The notes: generated from the letters alone by a model not told the origin. Positions 47,800 through 59,269 are shown, counted from the first letter of the stretch. The stretch: DNA of 64,000 nucleotides from Arcuatula senhousia (GCA_963971305.1 OZ020307.1:10863501-10927500); one strand, 5' to 3'. Numbers and translations: made by a program.

Positions 47800-48175
47800 T
47801 TGATTAATGTCTTGCAAATTTTCTCAAGACTTAAAATTAAAGGTAATAACAAAACTAACGAACTTGGAAAATCAATTTCAAGTCTTAGAGAAAAGACAAA
47901 ACAATGTAAACCCAACAGAGAAATTGAAGATCAAAGTGCTTCTGACTTGATACAGGCATTTCAAAAGAAATGGAAGGTTAAGCTAGGTTTTATTGTGCCT
48001 AACCTTCCTCTTCCATTGCAATCTTAAGGTCAGATAGTAAAACAAAGCACACCGTAGTTGAGACATAATCGGGGTAGTAAGTGGTCATTGCAGCATAACA
48101 AATAGCAAACAACTATTCATAACAGCCACGAATCATTTCGTTTGACATAATTTTGATTTTTTCTGCCAGTGGTTG
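47800..48175 (+). repeat. Interspersed repeat family C, longest copy
   Basis: Contains GACTTGATACAGGCATTTCA, CTTCCTCTTCCATTGCAATC TTAAGGTC and ATCATTTCGTTTGACATAAT, matching the copies at 6775-6945 and 9590-9895. A 75-codon ORF (47800-48027) lies in it and has no recognisable domain. Confidence 0.6.
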
Positions 48176-48419
48176 ACATCGACAGATTTTTCTCATAACC
48201 TTGGTCTAAAAGTCTGTCCCGAAGACAACGGTGTCGGATAAAAAAATTGTGTCCTGGCATATCGAAAAGGTTTTGAAATATAAACTCTATATGCAAGTTA
48301 GGACCAGGTTGGGAAGATTTTCAATTTGAAAATCTAAGTTTTAGAACTTTATGAACTGAGATGACTACTTGAGTCAAATTACATGTCACGGTAGATTTAT
48401 ATCATAAAATGACGTAATA

Positions 48420-48540
48420 TATGATAACAAGTGGTGGAATACGTGTACGCAGAACAGCCTACACGTTCATAAACAAACGGCATTTTAAAAAATCCACAAC
48501 AGAAGACAGCCAGCAGTCTTCAACGTAAACAGACGTCGCT
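48420..48540 (+). repeat. Short interspersed repeat, partner of 43970-44105
   Basis: See the matching blocks GGCATTTTAAAAAATCCACA and GACAGCCAGCAG. It lies about 250 bases downstream of the family C copy and may be a distal part of the same element. Confidence 0.4.
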
Positions 48541-48609
48541 GCTCGCCGTTTTGTATTGGTCCAAAACTAAAATACATTACATAAGATTCATTATCAATCC
48601 CCAAATTAT

Positions 48610-49020
48610 CACCGAAAGACCCATTTCTACACATAGATCAAATAATACAAAAACACAAGGACAAACAGGAGCTTTGACAAGGATTTCTGGCTTAGGATAG
48701 GCACATATAAAATTCGGCGGATTAAACTAGTTAGGCAAACAGATTCGATTGTATCTGGAGGATAAATTGAAGCAATCCAACTACCAAACCAATCGTAGAT
48801 GACAAAAAGGACACAAAAAGAGGATATCATCAATATATCAAAATGAGATTGAAGGACATTTCCTCTTTCGTCTTCTTGTTTTTTGCAAGTTTCTGAAATA
48901 ATTAAGTCGCTTAAGAGTATAAAATAAGTGGGCAATGGGAGGAGCACAGTTTGAACACATTGGAATGCCAACTTATCAAAAATCTCACATACGGTATATG
49001 TTGTGAATAAGGAAATCAAG
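48610..49020 (-). repeat. Degraded repeat carrying a 130-codon minus ORF
   Basis: The minus strand is open for 130 codons (49019-48627) with hydrophobic, low-complexity composition. The minus-strand text around TATATGTGCCTATCCTAAGC CAGAAATCCTTG resembles a repeat I associate with mytilid genomes (a version of TGTGCCTGTCCCAAGTCAGG). I therefore treat the ORF as repeat-derived rather than a gene. Confidence 0.35.
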
Positions 49021-50235
49021 CATAGTGCAAACCTGGTCCATTGTGTAACAAATCTTGCAAACTATCACAAGTCTGCATTATAAAGTATTTGTACTAAATC
49101 GTACAGAATAAATAGGTAAAGTTTAAAAAAAGTACTGAATTTTACGTCTAGAACATCTATCTAATAAATACATAGGAGCAATGTATAGAAGATTTTTAAT
49201 GATTAAACGAAGAAACCTGCATAGACAAATTAACAGTGGTAGATTAATGGGGTAATCTAGAACCATAAAGTAGGTTTAAGATAAGTAATATAAATATTTA
49301 AGAAAACTGCCAAGGTATGTATATTAATCACATATGACTACAGACTTACTGCAGATTGAAGTCAAATGGATAATAAAAGCAGTGCACGGCTATTACAATG
49401 GTCATAATCTGTTAAAATATCGCCCTGTATGATAGGATCAAAACTGTAAAAATAAACTTAGATTGACGATGTTTCCTTTTCAATAAAACAAAGAATAAAT
49501 CATCATTAAGAGCCTTAAGTACATATAGAAACGCATGAGTATTCATGTCTGAGATCAAAAATTCAAAATATTCATTGCAAATGAAAGAAAATCTGTTTAT
49601 GTTAGATTACAACTGAATATTAATAAATGAATACTTCAAAGATTCCATTGATTTAGTAATGATTAGTTAAATGTTTAATCAAGAATTAAAAAGTAAGGGA
49701 TAAATAGTTACAGGTATAAAACCTAACTTATGTGAAGAAAAAAATGAATTTTAAACGAATAAACATTTCGCTGGCTTTAATATAGGCTTTGTCGTATCTT
49801 TTTGACACTTATCCTTGATATAGTTGCATTGGTGAAACATCTACTCAGCGAAATAAAAAAGAAAAAGAGTAACGCTTGACATGCCTTCTGTCTATTTCAG
49901 TATGACTATCATGGGCGCTCTAGCAGAAGAGCATAAAGAAACTTATTTGTCTCAAATTAAAAAAAAAAAAAACGCCACAAATTATTACTAATAAAAATCT
50001 TTTAAAATTATTCGGGAAATTCAATTACTTTGAGATAATACATTCAAGCAAAATCAAACTGTTATATAATTTGAACTTTTTAGATGGAGATTCGTTGTAT
50101 ATGCAGACATTGATGGGTCTTACCTTGTTAGCTCTTCATGAACTGGTTTTGCAATAATCAAATATGGCGCCTTGATAGGTCATCCATATTTGTTGAGCCT
50201 TTGTAACCGGGTTATCAATTTAGCTCGTTACAATT
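49021..50235. other. Non-coding AT-rich DNA
   Basis: No gene is recognised. A 12-14-base poly-A tract lies near 49959-49971. Confidence 0.4.
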
Positions 50236-50405
50236 ACATGTAGAAATCTTATAAGTTAAAAATCTAACACGTAAAAAATCTTACACGTTGAAAATTCTTA
50301 CACGTAAAAAATCTTATACGTAAAAAATCTTGAACGTAAATTATCTTACACGTTAAAAATCTTGCACGTAAAAAATCTTACACGTAAAAAATCTTACATG
50401 TAGCC
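50236..50405 (+). repeat. ~16-bp minisatellite, CTTACACGTAAAAAAT
   Basis: About ten imperfect copies of CTTACACGTAAAAAAT run head to tail, with variants such as CTTATACGTAAAAAAT, CTTGAACGTAAATTAT and CTTACACGTTAAAAAT. Most units contain ACGT, so the array is an evenly spaced series of palindromic tetranucleotides. Confidence 0.9.
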
Positions 50406-51275
50406 TTAAAATGATAAACGTTTTTGTCCAGTTTGGCGTTTCGTAGTAATGCTTCCTACACATGTAGGTATGCAGTTACTTGTGTCCAACCATTTTGTAT
50501 AATTTACAAATAAAATATGTTTGAACTTGATGAATTTTTTTCGATATATGAAGAGCTTAGTTCTCAGCGTTTTTAAATGACAAGTTTTTATTGAATATGC
50601 ACACATCGAATTTCATCATGAACAATGTTTGTAGCATTATATGCATATCCTAAATGCGACAACATTTTTGTCGCATTTGGAAAAAAAATACTGTGCTTCA
50701 GAGCATCCTATAGACACACATTGTGCTCATCTCCTTGACCACATATTTCTATAACCCTACAAGACTGAATTTCTTCACCAACTCGATGCGATCAAAAATG
50801 GTAGATACGGTTGATCATTTAATCTAAATTTCAATTGTATTATACATGGATGATTTTCTTCCTGTCCTCTGTTTGCTTGATGGAACAATTTATCTTCCAG
50901 TGTTAGAGTTAAAGAGACATAATGCGCCGATTCTACTTGCTCTAATTTTGAGTTATTTTTGGGTTTGTATCCACAATCGCCTCAGTAAAAAATATGACAA
51001 GAGACTTTTATTCAATACCACCCAAACTAAGAGCATACAACGTGTATATTTCATAAATTATACGATATATGCGAGGACACATACGAGGTTCTTTTCTGTT
51101 TTTGATCTTTTAAAAAACTGTTGTCTTTGTAAGAGTCTCTTATCAATCGGTCTTTTATCAACAATTGGTTGAAGCAATTTGGTTTTATCAGAGGACTTTA
51201 TGTTTTACTTAGCTTTGTCTTTCTGTTGTACGCTCGAGATGGTCACTCCACTTTCCCAACTGTGTCTCTCAACCA
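50406..51275. other. Non-coding AT-rich DNA
   Basis: ORFs of 66 (minus, 50406-50606) and 108 codons (plus, 50846-51172) have no recognisable domain. I see no splice or promoter context for either. Confidence 0.35.
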
Positions 51276-51740
51276 TATTGTGTATGGAAGGGGATATCCG
51301 CCAGAAATATGTTCATTTGTTCTTTGTAAATTAAATTCCTAACATGTTCAGTTATTTCTTTGTTCATCATGTTCATTGTAAATTCGTCAATTATCTATTC
51401 GAGAAATATATTTTCTACATGTTTTTATTTGTTTTATGTAGTTTCGTTCATTGGTACTTTGTTGATCTATAGTACTACAGACACTACTAGCATTGTTTAA
51501 TTTGTTCTTTGTAGATTTATCAAATATTTTACTTTAGTTTACTAATATCTTTGTTCGATTATTGTTATTGCCAACTTTAATGATTGGTTAAACATGCACA
51601 TTTCAAATCTTCACGTTTACAAAGTACGCATTAACATTTTACAAATTAAGAAAGGACACGTTACTCATGAGTGATTTTGTACCGGAAGTATTGCTGGCCT
51701 GTCAAAACAGAGAGAACTGGGGAAGAGTAGAGAGAATTAA
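51276..51740 (+). repeat. Interspersed repeat family B, plus copy
   Basis: Shares TGGAAGGGGATATCCGCCA, AAATATGTTCATTTGTTCTT TGT, TACAAAGTACGCATTAACAT, CACGTTACTCATGAGTGATT TTGTACCGGAAGTATT and AGAGTAGAGAGAAT with the reverse complement of 57039-57526. TTTGTTC/TTTGTA words recur through the middle. A 60-codon ORF at 51667-51849 is incidental. Confidence 0.75.
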
Positions 51741-51954
51741 AAGCCGTAGCAAAACTTCAAAGTGTTTTTCTCTGCATAATGTATTGTTTGATTGGTGTTT
51801 GCTTCGTGTCCTGTCGGCGATTTTTCAGCCATCATCAGGACAAAAATGAATTACAATATATATAATAAAATTTGGATGTAAAACCAAGTCAAAAGACCGG
51901 GAATGAAATACAAAAAAATAATGAAATAAATAGATAAAACAGAAAAGTAAAAAG

Positions 51955-52050
51955 TGGAACCCAAACACCACCTGAGAGGTGATCGGCTTGTGATCAATAG
52001 CATGGTATTTAAAACGGCGCCTTTGACCAGTCGGCCACCCAGACCCCGCA
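51955..52050 (-). mobile_element. tRNA-derived SINE head, minus strand
   Basis: The reverse complement reads TGGGTGGCCGACTGGTCAAA GGCGCC...ATTGATCACAAGCCGATCAC CTCTCAGGTGGTGTTTGGGT TCC, parallel to 40602-40700. It contains A-box-like and B-box-like regions. The SINE body is missing, so this is a 3'-truncated copy. ORFs across it on the minus strand are shadows. Confidence 0.65.
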
Positions 52051-53190
52051 TGGTATGAGATGCCGCTGAACAATTCGTGCATAGATGCACTGCTGAAATA
52101 CTTCACACACGTAATGGAGCAACATCAATTCAGTCAAGGAGAACATGCCTAAAAGAATATCGCGAGTCATTTGGTATGTACATGGGAGCCTGAATAAAGG
52201 TTGTTTCCATTTAGCTTCAGTATATTTATAGCGAGCATCGCAGATGCGAGCCCTACGGCATTGTGCATGTTTTGAGATGTGCCAGAAATATACTGACGAT
52301 AAAACCGGAACAGGTTTACTTTTACGGAGTGAAAAAAATAATAGGCACGGAGCAAGTAAAACAATCAACTCTCTGGGCTTATGAAAAATACATCATAATC
52401 TGTTATGCAAAAATATAAAAATTGAAATTCATAAACAGTGATAAAACCCTCATTCAACCACTTGTTTATTTTTACACACAGATTATTATTTAAACACCCT
52501 TCGGTCTTTTCCGCTGAAAAACGATTTCCGGAAATTACCGAGCTAGCTTTTGGCAACATTGACATTGACAAATGCATGATACATGTGATACTGACCAAGC
52601 TTTGTTAAATTCTAAGTAAGATAAAATAAGATAAAGAAATACATAAATTTACTGAATAAAACCTTCTCATAATAATAAGTTATTACCTGAAAATGAAAGA
52701 GGAGTCCCATTTGTGGGGTTTCACTCACTTTCCTCAGTCCCGCATGATATTTTTACTTTACCGTTTTTCCGCCAGGTTTCTCAATGTACTTTTTGTTACC
52801 AATGCTTCAAATAAAACACTGATAGTCAGAAAATCTCACAAAACCTGACAGAATCTGAATGTTGCTTTGGTCTGCTGAAGAAGCACAAAATACTCCGACA
52901 AAGAAATGACGTCACGTTATCCATAAAATGGATAATTTCGTCCCCGCTTAATGTCGTCCCAGAATGTTACAGGATTTATTATTTGCACAAATAATTGAAT
53001 TTTTAATAAGTAGTTATTGATCCCAGATACCGGTATTTTAACAACAACTTTCTCAAGTGCATATGATTTGGTTTGGGTGGTGTCAGACTTTGCTACTATT
53101 TAATTCCTTTTTTAAAAGTTCCCTCTTTACGTTAAACTTGGCCGGTTGAGCACATGGATTTATTTTCAAATGGTATATAGATTTTCGATG
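52051..53190. other. Non-coding DNA
   Basis: Minus-strand ORFs of 119 codons (52009-52368) and 77 codons (52365-52598) show no recognised domain; the first begins outside and runs into the SINE. A short AGCGAGCATCGCAGATGCGA palindromic motif lies near 52231. Confidence 0.35.
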
Positions 53191-53194
53191 CTCG

Positions 53195-53998
53195 CTAAAA
53201 AGGCAGGGCCTTAATCATATTACCCCCGCTTATGAATGGAGAGTGGGTATATAGGGATATGGGTATCTAGCTGTGTGTCCGTTCGCCCGTCCTTCTATTA
53301 AACTTTAGGGTACCTATCTCTTATTCGCAACTCCTCCGTTACCCCACAATGGATTTACGTGAAACTTTCGCACAATCTAGATGTGCACCTTCTACTTTTG
53401 AGCAGCTACTCACAGATTTTCTAGTTCGGTATTTCTTATCCTTAAGAAGCCCTATAGATCATTATAAATGGTTTTAAACTCAAAACATTGGGAAATAACG
53501 ACGTATGTAGAGAGGAGTAAACTTGCGTGTGAATCGGAGATCATGTCAAATGATAGAAATTTCATAGTATTAAGCTTATTAAATACTTACTCAAACTTTG
53601 TTTTAATGTTTTGTACATGGTAAATCGTCAAAATATCGACTAGCAAATACACGAATGAAAACATAGGTAAGTGTCGGGTCGGATAGTGGTTGTGCATCAA
53701 CAACCTAGGTTCCACATACCCCCCCCCCCCGAAAAAACAACCATACAAACAAACAAAAACAAAACCAACAAGAACGGAATTCCTGGGTCCCCCGCCGTGT
53801 GGTCAAAACTGTAAGTCCGTTCGTTAAACAGGAAGTAGGTAAGCCATCCCACCATATGGGACCCCTACCTAAAGCTGCATACCAAATATTGAAAGCCTAG
53901 GATTAATAGTAGCTGAGAAATCTGTTATGGGAAAAAAAGTGCGACGGACGGACGCCTGGCATTTTTATATCCTCGCTCCGCGTTGCGGCGGGGGACCA
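53195..53998 (+). repeat. Interspersed repeat bounded by CCCCCGC and GCGGGGG
   Basis: Begins around TTACCCCCGCTTATGAATGG and ends CCTCGCTCCGCGTTGCGGCG GGGGACC, preceded by GTGCGACGGACGGACG. The CCCCCGC/GCGGGGG ends are short inverted termini, and the right end also folds on itself. The interior contains a 10-base poly-C tract near 53720. This form is one I associate with bivalve genomes; no coding capacity is seen. Confidence 0.55.
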
Positions 53999-53999
53999 A

Positions 54000-54473
54000 A
54001 AAAACAGAATAAGAAAAAAAAATAACAAAAACAAAAACAGAAATCTAAATTACCCTATACTAAAGGCCCTATTCTTGTTGGGAGGAGGAAGTTGCTTAGG
54101 AAATTAAAAAAGTTTTTTGATATCGCACGTAATTTATTGTCATCATTTGCTTTGCTACTTTTGCACTGTTTTCGAAAGTAGAGTTGAATAAACTAAATTG
54201 ATGTTCAGGTTCGTTCGTTCGTTCATCTGCCCTTTATAAAAATGTCCACTTACAGGGTTAAGTTAAGTTTTCGATAAAGAAGTATTTATTGTCCCAAAGG
54301 TTTATACAAGTTCTTGAGCATCTGTTTAACCTCAATGTTGATTGCATCTATTGCAAGTCTGACAATGTTATGCGTAAATACAGGAAAATTATTTAAAAAT
54401 ATTTTTCGCCTTTGCTTTTACGTCCCATATAACCTACAGTTATTCATTCGAGACAACATACAAGTACATTTTT
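54000..54473. other. Non-coding AT-rich DNA
   Basis: Nothing is recognised apart from a short GTTCGTTCGTTCGTTC microsatellite near 54209-54224. Confidence 0.4.
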
Positions 54474-56463
54474 AGCTCACCTGGCCAAAGGCCATGTGAT
54501 CTATTGCCATCACTTGGCGTCCGTCGTCGTCGTCCGTCGTCGTCGTCGTCGTCCGTCGTCGTCGTCCGTCGTCGTTAACTTTTCTTCAAACTTCTTCTCC
54601 TCTGAAACGGCTGAACAGATTCAAACCAAATTTTGGTCTGATGGTACCTTAGGGTATCCCCACAGAACTGATGTGGGGATTTTTGATTCGTCGAAAAACA
54701 TGGCCGCCGTTGCTAAAAATAGACCAGGGGGGTCAGACTACTGTTTTTGGCTTGTAAATCAAAAAGTATAAGAGATAGAGGAAATCTGATGCCACCATAC
54801 TGCTTCAGCATTAAAAGCTCTACAAAAGTCTCCATTTGGTCCAAGTTGTCAGATGACCCCTTATAGGGGTTACAGCCCCTTAAAAAATAGTGTTTTTTCA
54901 TACTTTTGCCCTATAGTATGAAAACTATTGCAGATAGAGAAAAGCTGTTGCTTGCTTAAATGTTCAGCTCATTTAGCTCAACAAAAATCTCCATAGGGTT
55001 GAAGTTGTCAGATGACCCCTTATAGGGGTTACGGCCCCTAAAATGATGTTTTTTCATGTTTTTGGCCTATAGAAAGAAAACTATTGCAGATTGGGAAAAG
55101 CTGTTGCTTGCTTAAATGTTCAGCTCATTTAGCTCTACAAAAGTCTCCATAGGGTCGAAATTGTCAGATGACCCCTTATAGGGGTTACGGCCCCTGAAAT
55201 GATGTTTTTTCATGTTTTTGGCCTATAGAAAGAAAACTATTGCAGATTGGGAAAAGCTGTTGCTTGCTTAAATGTTCAGCTCATTTAGCTCTACAAAAGT
55301 CTCCATAGGGTCGAAATTGTCAGATGACCCCTTATAGGGGTTACGGCCCCTGAAATGATGTTTTTTCATGTTTTTGGCCTATGGATTGAAAACTATTGCA
55401 GATAGAGAGAAGCTGTTGCTTGCTTAAATGTTCAGCTAATTTAGATGTACAAAAGTCTCCTTAGGGTCGAAGTTGTCAGATAACCCCTTATAGGGGCTAC
55501 AGCCCCTTAAAGGTGAAAAATAGTGTTTTTTCATGTTTTTGCCCTATAGTATGAAAACTATTGCAGATAGAGAAAAGCTGTTGCTTGCTTAAATGTTCAG
55601 CTCATTTAGCTCTACAAAAGTCTCCATAGGGTCGAAATTGTCAGATGACCCCTTATAGGGGTAACGGCCCCTGAAATGATGTTTTTTCATGTTTTTGGCC
55701 TATGGATTGAAAACTATTGCAGATAGAGAGAAGCTGTTGCTTGCTTAAATGTTCAGCTAATTTAGATGTACAAAAGTCTCCTTTGGGTCGAAGTTGTCAG
55801 ATAACCCCTTATAGGGGTTACAGCCCCTTAAAGGTGAAAAATAGTGTTTTTTCATGTTTTTGCCCTATAGTATGAAAACTATTGCAGATAGAGAAAAGCT
55901 GTTGCTTGCTTAAATGTTCAGCTCATTTAGCTCTACAATAGTCTCCATAGGGTTGAAGTTGTCAGATGACCTCTTATAGGGGTTACGGCCCCTAAAATGA
56001 TGTTTTTTCATGTTTTTGGCCTATAGAAAGAAAACTATAGCAGATAGAGAAAAGCTGTTGCTTGCTTAAATGTTCAGCTTATTTAGCTCTACAAAAGTCT
56101 TCATAGGTTCGAAGTCGTCTGATGACCCTTAATAGGGGCTACGGCCCCTAAAATAACCTTTTTCATGTTTTTGGCCTATAGAATGAAAACTATAGCAGAA
56201 AGAGAAAAGCTGTTGCTTGCTTAAACATTCAGTTTATTTAGCTCTACAAAAGTCTCAATAGAATTGAAATTGTCAGATGATCCTTATAGGGGTTGTGGCC
56301 CCTAAAATAACGGTTTTTCGTGTTTTTGGCCTATAGAATGAAAACTATAGTAGATAAAGAAAAAACTGTTGCTTGCTTAAATGTTCAGCTCATTTAGCTC
56401 TACAAAATATAGGGTTGACTTAAAGACCAGGTGAGCGATTTAGGCTCCTGGGAGCCTCTTGTT
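54474..56463 (+). mobile_element. Element with ~155-bp core tandem repeats, copy 2
   Basis: Same layout as 32764-34714. It has AGCTCACCTGGCC with a hairpin to ~54502, a longer GTCGTC microsatellite (54515-54577), unique sequence, and about ten ~150-190-base core units (GTTGTCAGATGACCCCTTAT, GAAAACTATTGCAGATAG, AAAGCTGTTGCTTGCTTAAA). It ends CCAGGTGAGCGATTTAGGCT with AGGCTCCTGGGAGCCT and CTCTTGT. Here the units alternate between a TTACAGCCCCTTAAAGGTGA form and a TTACGGCCCCTGAAATGATG form, giving a partial two-unit higher-order pattern. The GTCGTC run produces a 91-codon artefact ORF. Confidence 0.8.
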
Positions 56464-57038
56464 GATAAATGTAATCCTTCAAATTGTGCGACTTCTGCTT
56501 CACCAATATTGTCGGAAAACCATTTACTTGAACTAGCATACAAACAAAAAATTAGTATTAGCAGTACCGTATGCTAAATCCCTGTACCCAGATTTTGTTT
56601 TATTTCAAATTAAACATATTCTTTCAACTTAAACATATAACACGCACAAAAGAAACTATCCTTGGACACATTTTTACTCTTAACTGATATATCTTAGGCA
56701 TTTCTTGGTGTCAAGCAACTATTATTCCAGTCGAGGTATTTTGATTTTCTTATGCTAATTTTTCTCCCCCCCACTTTGGTGGGAAGACATATTTTTTTTA
56801 TTCTGTCCGTCCCTCTGTCTATTTGTCATTTCGTCTCTCCGTCACACTTATTCCGCTCATTTTTTTTAAAGAAAGTCGACACGTAGCAAGTACAACATAT
56901 GTATAGTTGTGCCAATTAACCGAAAATTTCGTTCCTCAGATATTTGTGGGATTGTGTATAAAACAAATAGATTTACTAAAACTAAATAGTAACAGCGTTT
57001 TTAACGAAAAAACACTTTTAAGTTTTTGTTACATTTTT
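56464..57038. other. Non-coding DNA with a short C-rich repeat fragment
   Basis: TTCTCCCCCCCACTTTGGTG GG and CTGTCCGTCCCTCTGTCTAT near 56762-56825 look like a fragment of a C-rich interspersed repeat. Nothing else is recognised. Confidence 0.35.
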
Positions 57039-57526
57039 ATTCTCTCTACTCTACACTAGTGCTCTCTGTTTGACTGGCCGACAATATTTCCGGTACAAAA
57101 TCACTCATGAGTAACGTGTTCTTTCTTCATTTGTAAAATGTTAATGCGTACTTTGTAAGCGCGACAATTTTGAAAACAAAAAATATAAATACAAATAACA
57201 TGAATAACGAATAATTAAGTTCAGGAGTTACAATAAGCGAAAAAAGATAATTGTAAACTAGCTTTGAGAGGGAAATAATTGACTAATACACAAAGAACAA
57301 ATTAACCATTATAAAAGCAGTAACGTACCCATGAACGAAAGTACATGAAACAAATAAAACAAATGGTAAATACAAGCTACCAAGTGGGAAAATGTACTTC
57401 TCAAATAAATAATTGACAAATCTACATTGAAGAAAGAAATAATTGAACATGTAAGGAATTGCAAATCTACACATTAACAAAGAACAAATGAACATATTTG
57501 TGGCGGATATCCCCTTCCATAATATT
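57039..57526 (-). repeat. Interspersed repeat family B, minus copy
   Basis: Reverse-complement partner of 51276-51740, colinear along its whole length and ending at TGGCGGATATCCCCTTCCA. The two copies form an inverted pair separated by about 5.3 kb. A 70-codon minus ORF inside (57283-57495) is incidental. Confidence 0.75.
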
Positions 57527-57900
57527 GTTTTGTGTTACAAACAGGTGCTATTTTAAATCATAAGCCTTTTGCAATCCTTCTTACAAGTCAGAACCATTGC
57601 GGTCTTTGATTTCTCTGACATGTCTTTACCCTATTTTGTCTTTCTTCTTAGGGAGCAGTTCGAAATAAAAAGGCAGAGTGCCAAAAATCAATAAATAAAA
57701 AGGCAGGACAGTGTTCTTTATTAATTTAAAGGAAAGGGCAGGATAGTGTTTTGATTAAAAAATATTATAATTTTAAAAAAGAAAACATAGCGCTCACTAG
57801 CGCACAAAAGAACACATGCTCCAATCATTCTGAAAATAGAAAGACAGGACGAAGTTAATATGCATAGCCCCCAATGAAATTTAAATGGTTGATCCCAAAT
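57527..57900. other. Non-coding DNA with short local repeats
   Basis: AAATAAAAAGGCAG occurs twice and AAGGCAGGACAGTGTT / AGGGCAGGATAGTGTT occur in tandem between 57665 and 57752, a small decayed duplication. No gene is seen. Confidence 0.4.
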
Positions 57901-57904
57901 TCAG

Positions 57905-58140
57905 CTAGTGATTAAACATAGAAGCAGAGGTACCAATGGGGTATCCGAATGTCAAAAGTCCGAAAGGGCAGAGACAAAACCAGTAAACACGAATAAGAAC
58001 GGGACAAAAACAGACAACATGTAAACATGGAAACACAAAATAACTGAATATCAATCAACAACGCGAACTCCAGTCGAAACAAGAGTGAACTCAGTTCCTG
58101 CTTGCTATAGCACACCCATCGCGTTGCCAATACTCCATTC
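57905..58140 (-). repeat. Interspersed repeat family A, minus-strand copy
   Basis: The reverse complement carries GGCAACGCGATGGGTGTGCT ATAGCAAGCAGGAACTGA, GAGTTCACTCTTGTTTCGAC and the GACATTCGGATACCCCATTG end. It matches 38270-38600 with a deletion of the CTTATTCTTTCAGAACACC segment. Confidence 0.65.
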
Positions 58141-58784
58141 AGCGTGATTCATGTTTTTTTCGCGAATTAAGTAAAATAAGTTTTTAATTAAGAATCTCAT
58201 TATTTGTTATAAAAAAGAATGATCAATTTAAGGTTTATTTTCTCTAATCGTTAGGTTTCATATTTTCTCATAATCTTATCAGACTTTTCTGATATAGTCA
58301 TCAGATGTAAGTGTGTGCAATTAGGAATTTCTTCTGTCAAAATATGACATCGTCCAATAAAAATTAGTGCAAAAATATTATAAAACTGTTATCTCACTGT
58401 CCAATTTATACTTGAGAAAAACGTTGATGATTAGCCAGTAGTTAAGAGGAAATTCTCTCCAAACTTTGGCATTCTTAATAAATAGTTTATTTTGTTGGAA
58501 TAATTTAATTTAGTGTGAAGGATACGAGATCGTGATCCGCAGACTTTTTAGTTTATTAGTAAATCGTCGATTTGCTGCTAGAAACTTGAACGAGAAATCA
58601 CTGTGAATTGAGAACTTGTAACAATAGATGCACAAAGAAAGAAATGACAGTCCGTAAAATCAGCAAAACTAAAGCAGCATTATACTAACCACAGGATTAA
58701 ATTCTGGAACAATACTAAAATAACTTAAAGCTGAAGAATAAAAGGAAAAAGTCATAATTTGCATTTTAGTAAAGCATATATTAT
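58141..58784. other. Non-coding AT-rich DNA
   Basis: Nothing is recognised. Confidence 0.4.
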
Positions 58785-58857
58785 TAAGCCGTAAACAGTC
58801 CATTCGCTAACATATTAGACAGTCCTATATTTTACCGAATGGACTGTTTAAGGCTTA
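58785..58857. repeat. Short perfect-stem foldback (22-bp stem)
   Basis: TAAGCCGTAAACAGTCCATTCG-type left arm (58785-58806) pairs with CGAATGGACTGTTTAAGGCT TA (58836-58857) with a single mismatch across a 29-base loop. It is too short for a transposon and has no coding content. It could be a MITE remnant or a hairpin-RNA precursor. Confidence 0.75.
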
Positions 58858-59005
58858 AAAAGTCTTACTTTAAACAAATAGGTTTGTGCGTGAAAAACAT
58901 TGTTAAATTCAAACATAAAGCGTTTATTTTTTATCTGTTTTATTTTATACATTAATACAATAAGATAATTCAAACATCCTAACTGAACACACATAGATCG
59001 AGTCT

Positions 59006-59266
59006 TCCATAGCCAGATGGTTAATGTCGTGGTCTATGGACAGAATAAGAAAAAATGTCGTGGTCTATGAAGACAAAGATTGGGGGTTCGATTCCAGGCA
59101 TGAGATGAATATTTTTATCTAAATGATATTATGTACGTTAAAACAATCAAAATGATTAAAATACCATACCCTAACTTCACACTTTTCGATCGAGTCACCG
59201 GTAGCCATATGCTTAATGACGTGGCTTTGAAGAGAAAGATTGTGGGTTCGAAGCTTGGCATGGAAT
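59006..59266 (+). pseudogene. Two tRNA-like sequences (tRNA pseudogenes or SINE heads)
   Basis: CATAGCCAGATGGTTAATG... GGGGGTTCGATTCCAGGCAT at 59008-59102 has A-box-like and canonical B-box-like (GGTTCGATTCC) parts, but is broken by an internal duplication of ATGTCGTGGTCTATG with an A-rich insert. A second copy at 59196-59266 (GGTAGCCATATGCTTAATGA...GTGGGTTCGAAGCTTGGCAT) is unbroken. I could not pair acceptor stems in either, so neither is called a functional tRNA. Confidence 0.5.
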
Positions 59267-59269
59267 ACA

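Noticed and set aside
48627..49019. 130-codon minus-strand ORF as a membrane protein gene
   Set aside because: The composition is low-complexity and the sequence resembles a dispersed mytilid-type repeat; no exon signals were found.
50846..51172. 108-codon plus-strand ORF
   Set aside because: No domain, no splice or promoter context, and composition like the surrounding non-coding DNA.
52009..52368. 119-codon minus-strand ORF
   Set aside because: It runs through the SINE head at 51955-52050 and has no recognisable domain.
54496..54771. 91-codon ORF with Arg/Ser/Val runs
   Set aside because: It is the translation of the GTCGTC microsatellite and flanking part of the 155-bp-core element; the other copy at 32764 does not preserve it.
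59006..59102. Functional tRNA gene
   Set aside because: A good B box is present, but no acceptor stem could be paired and an internal duplication disrupts the body.
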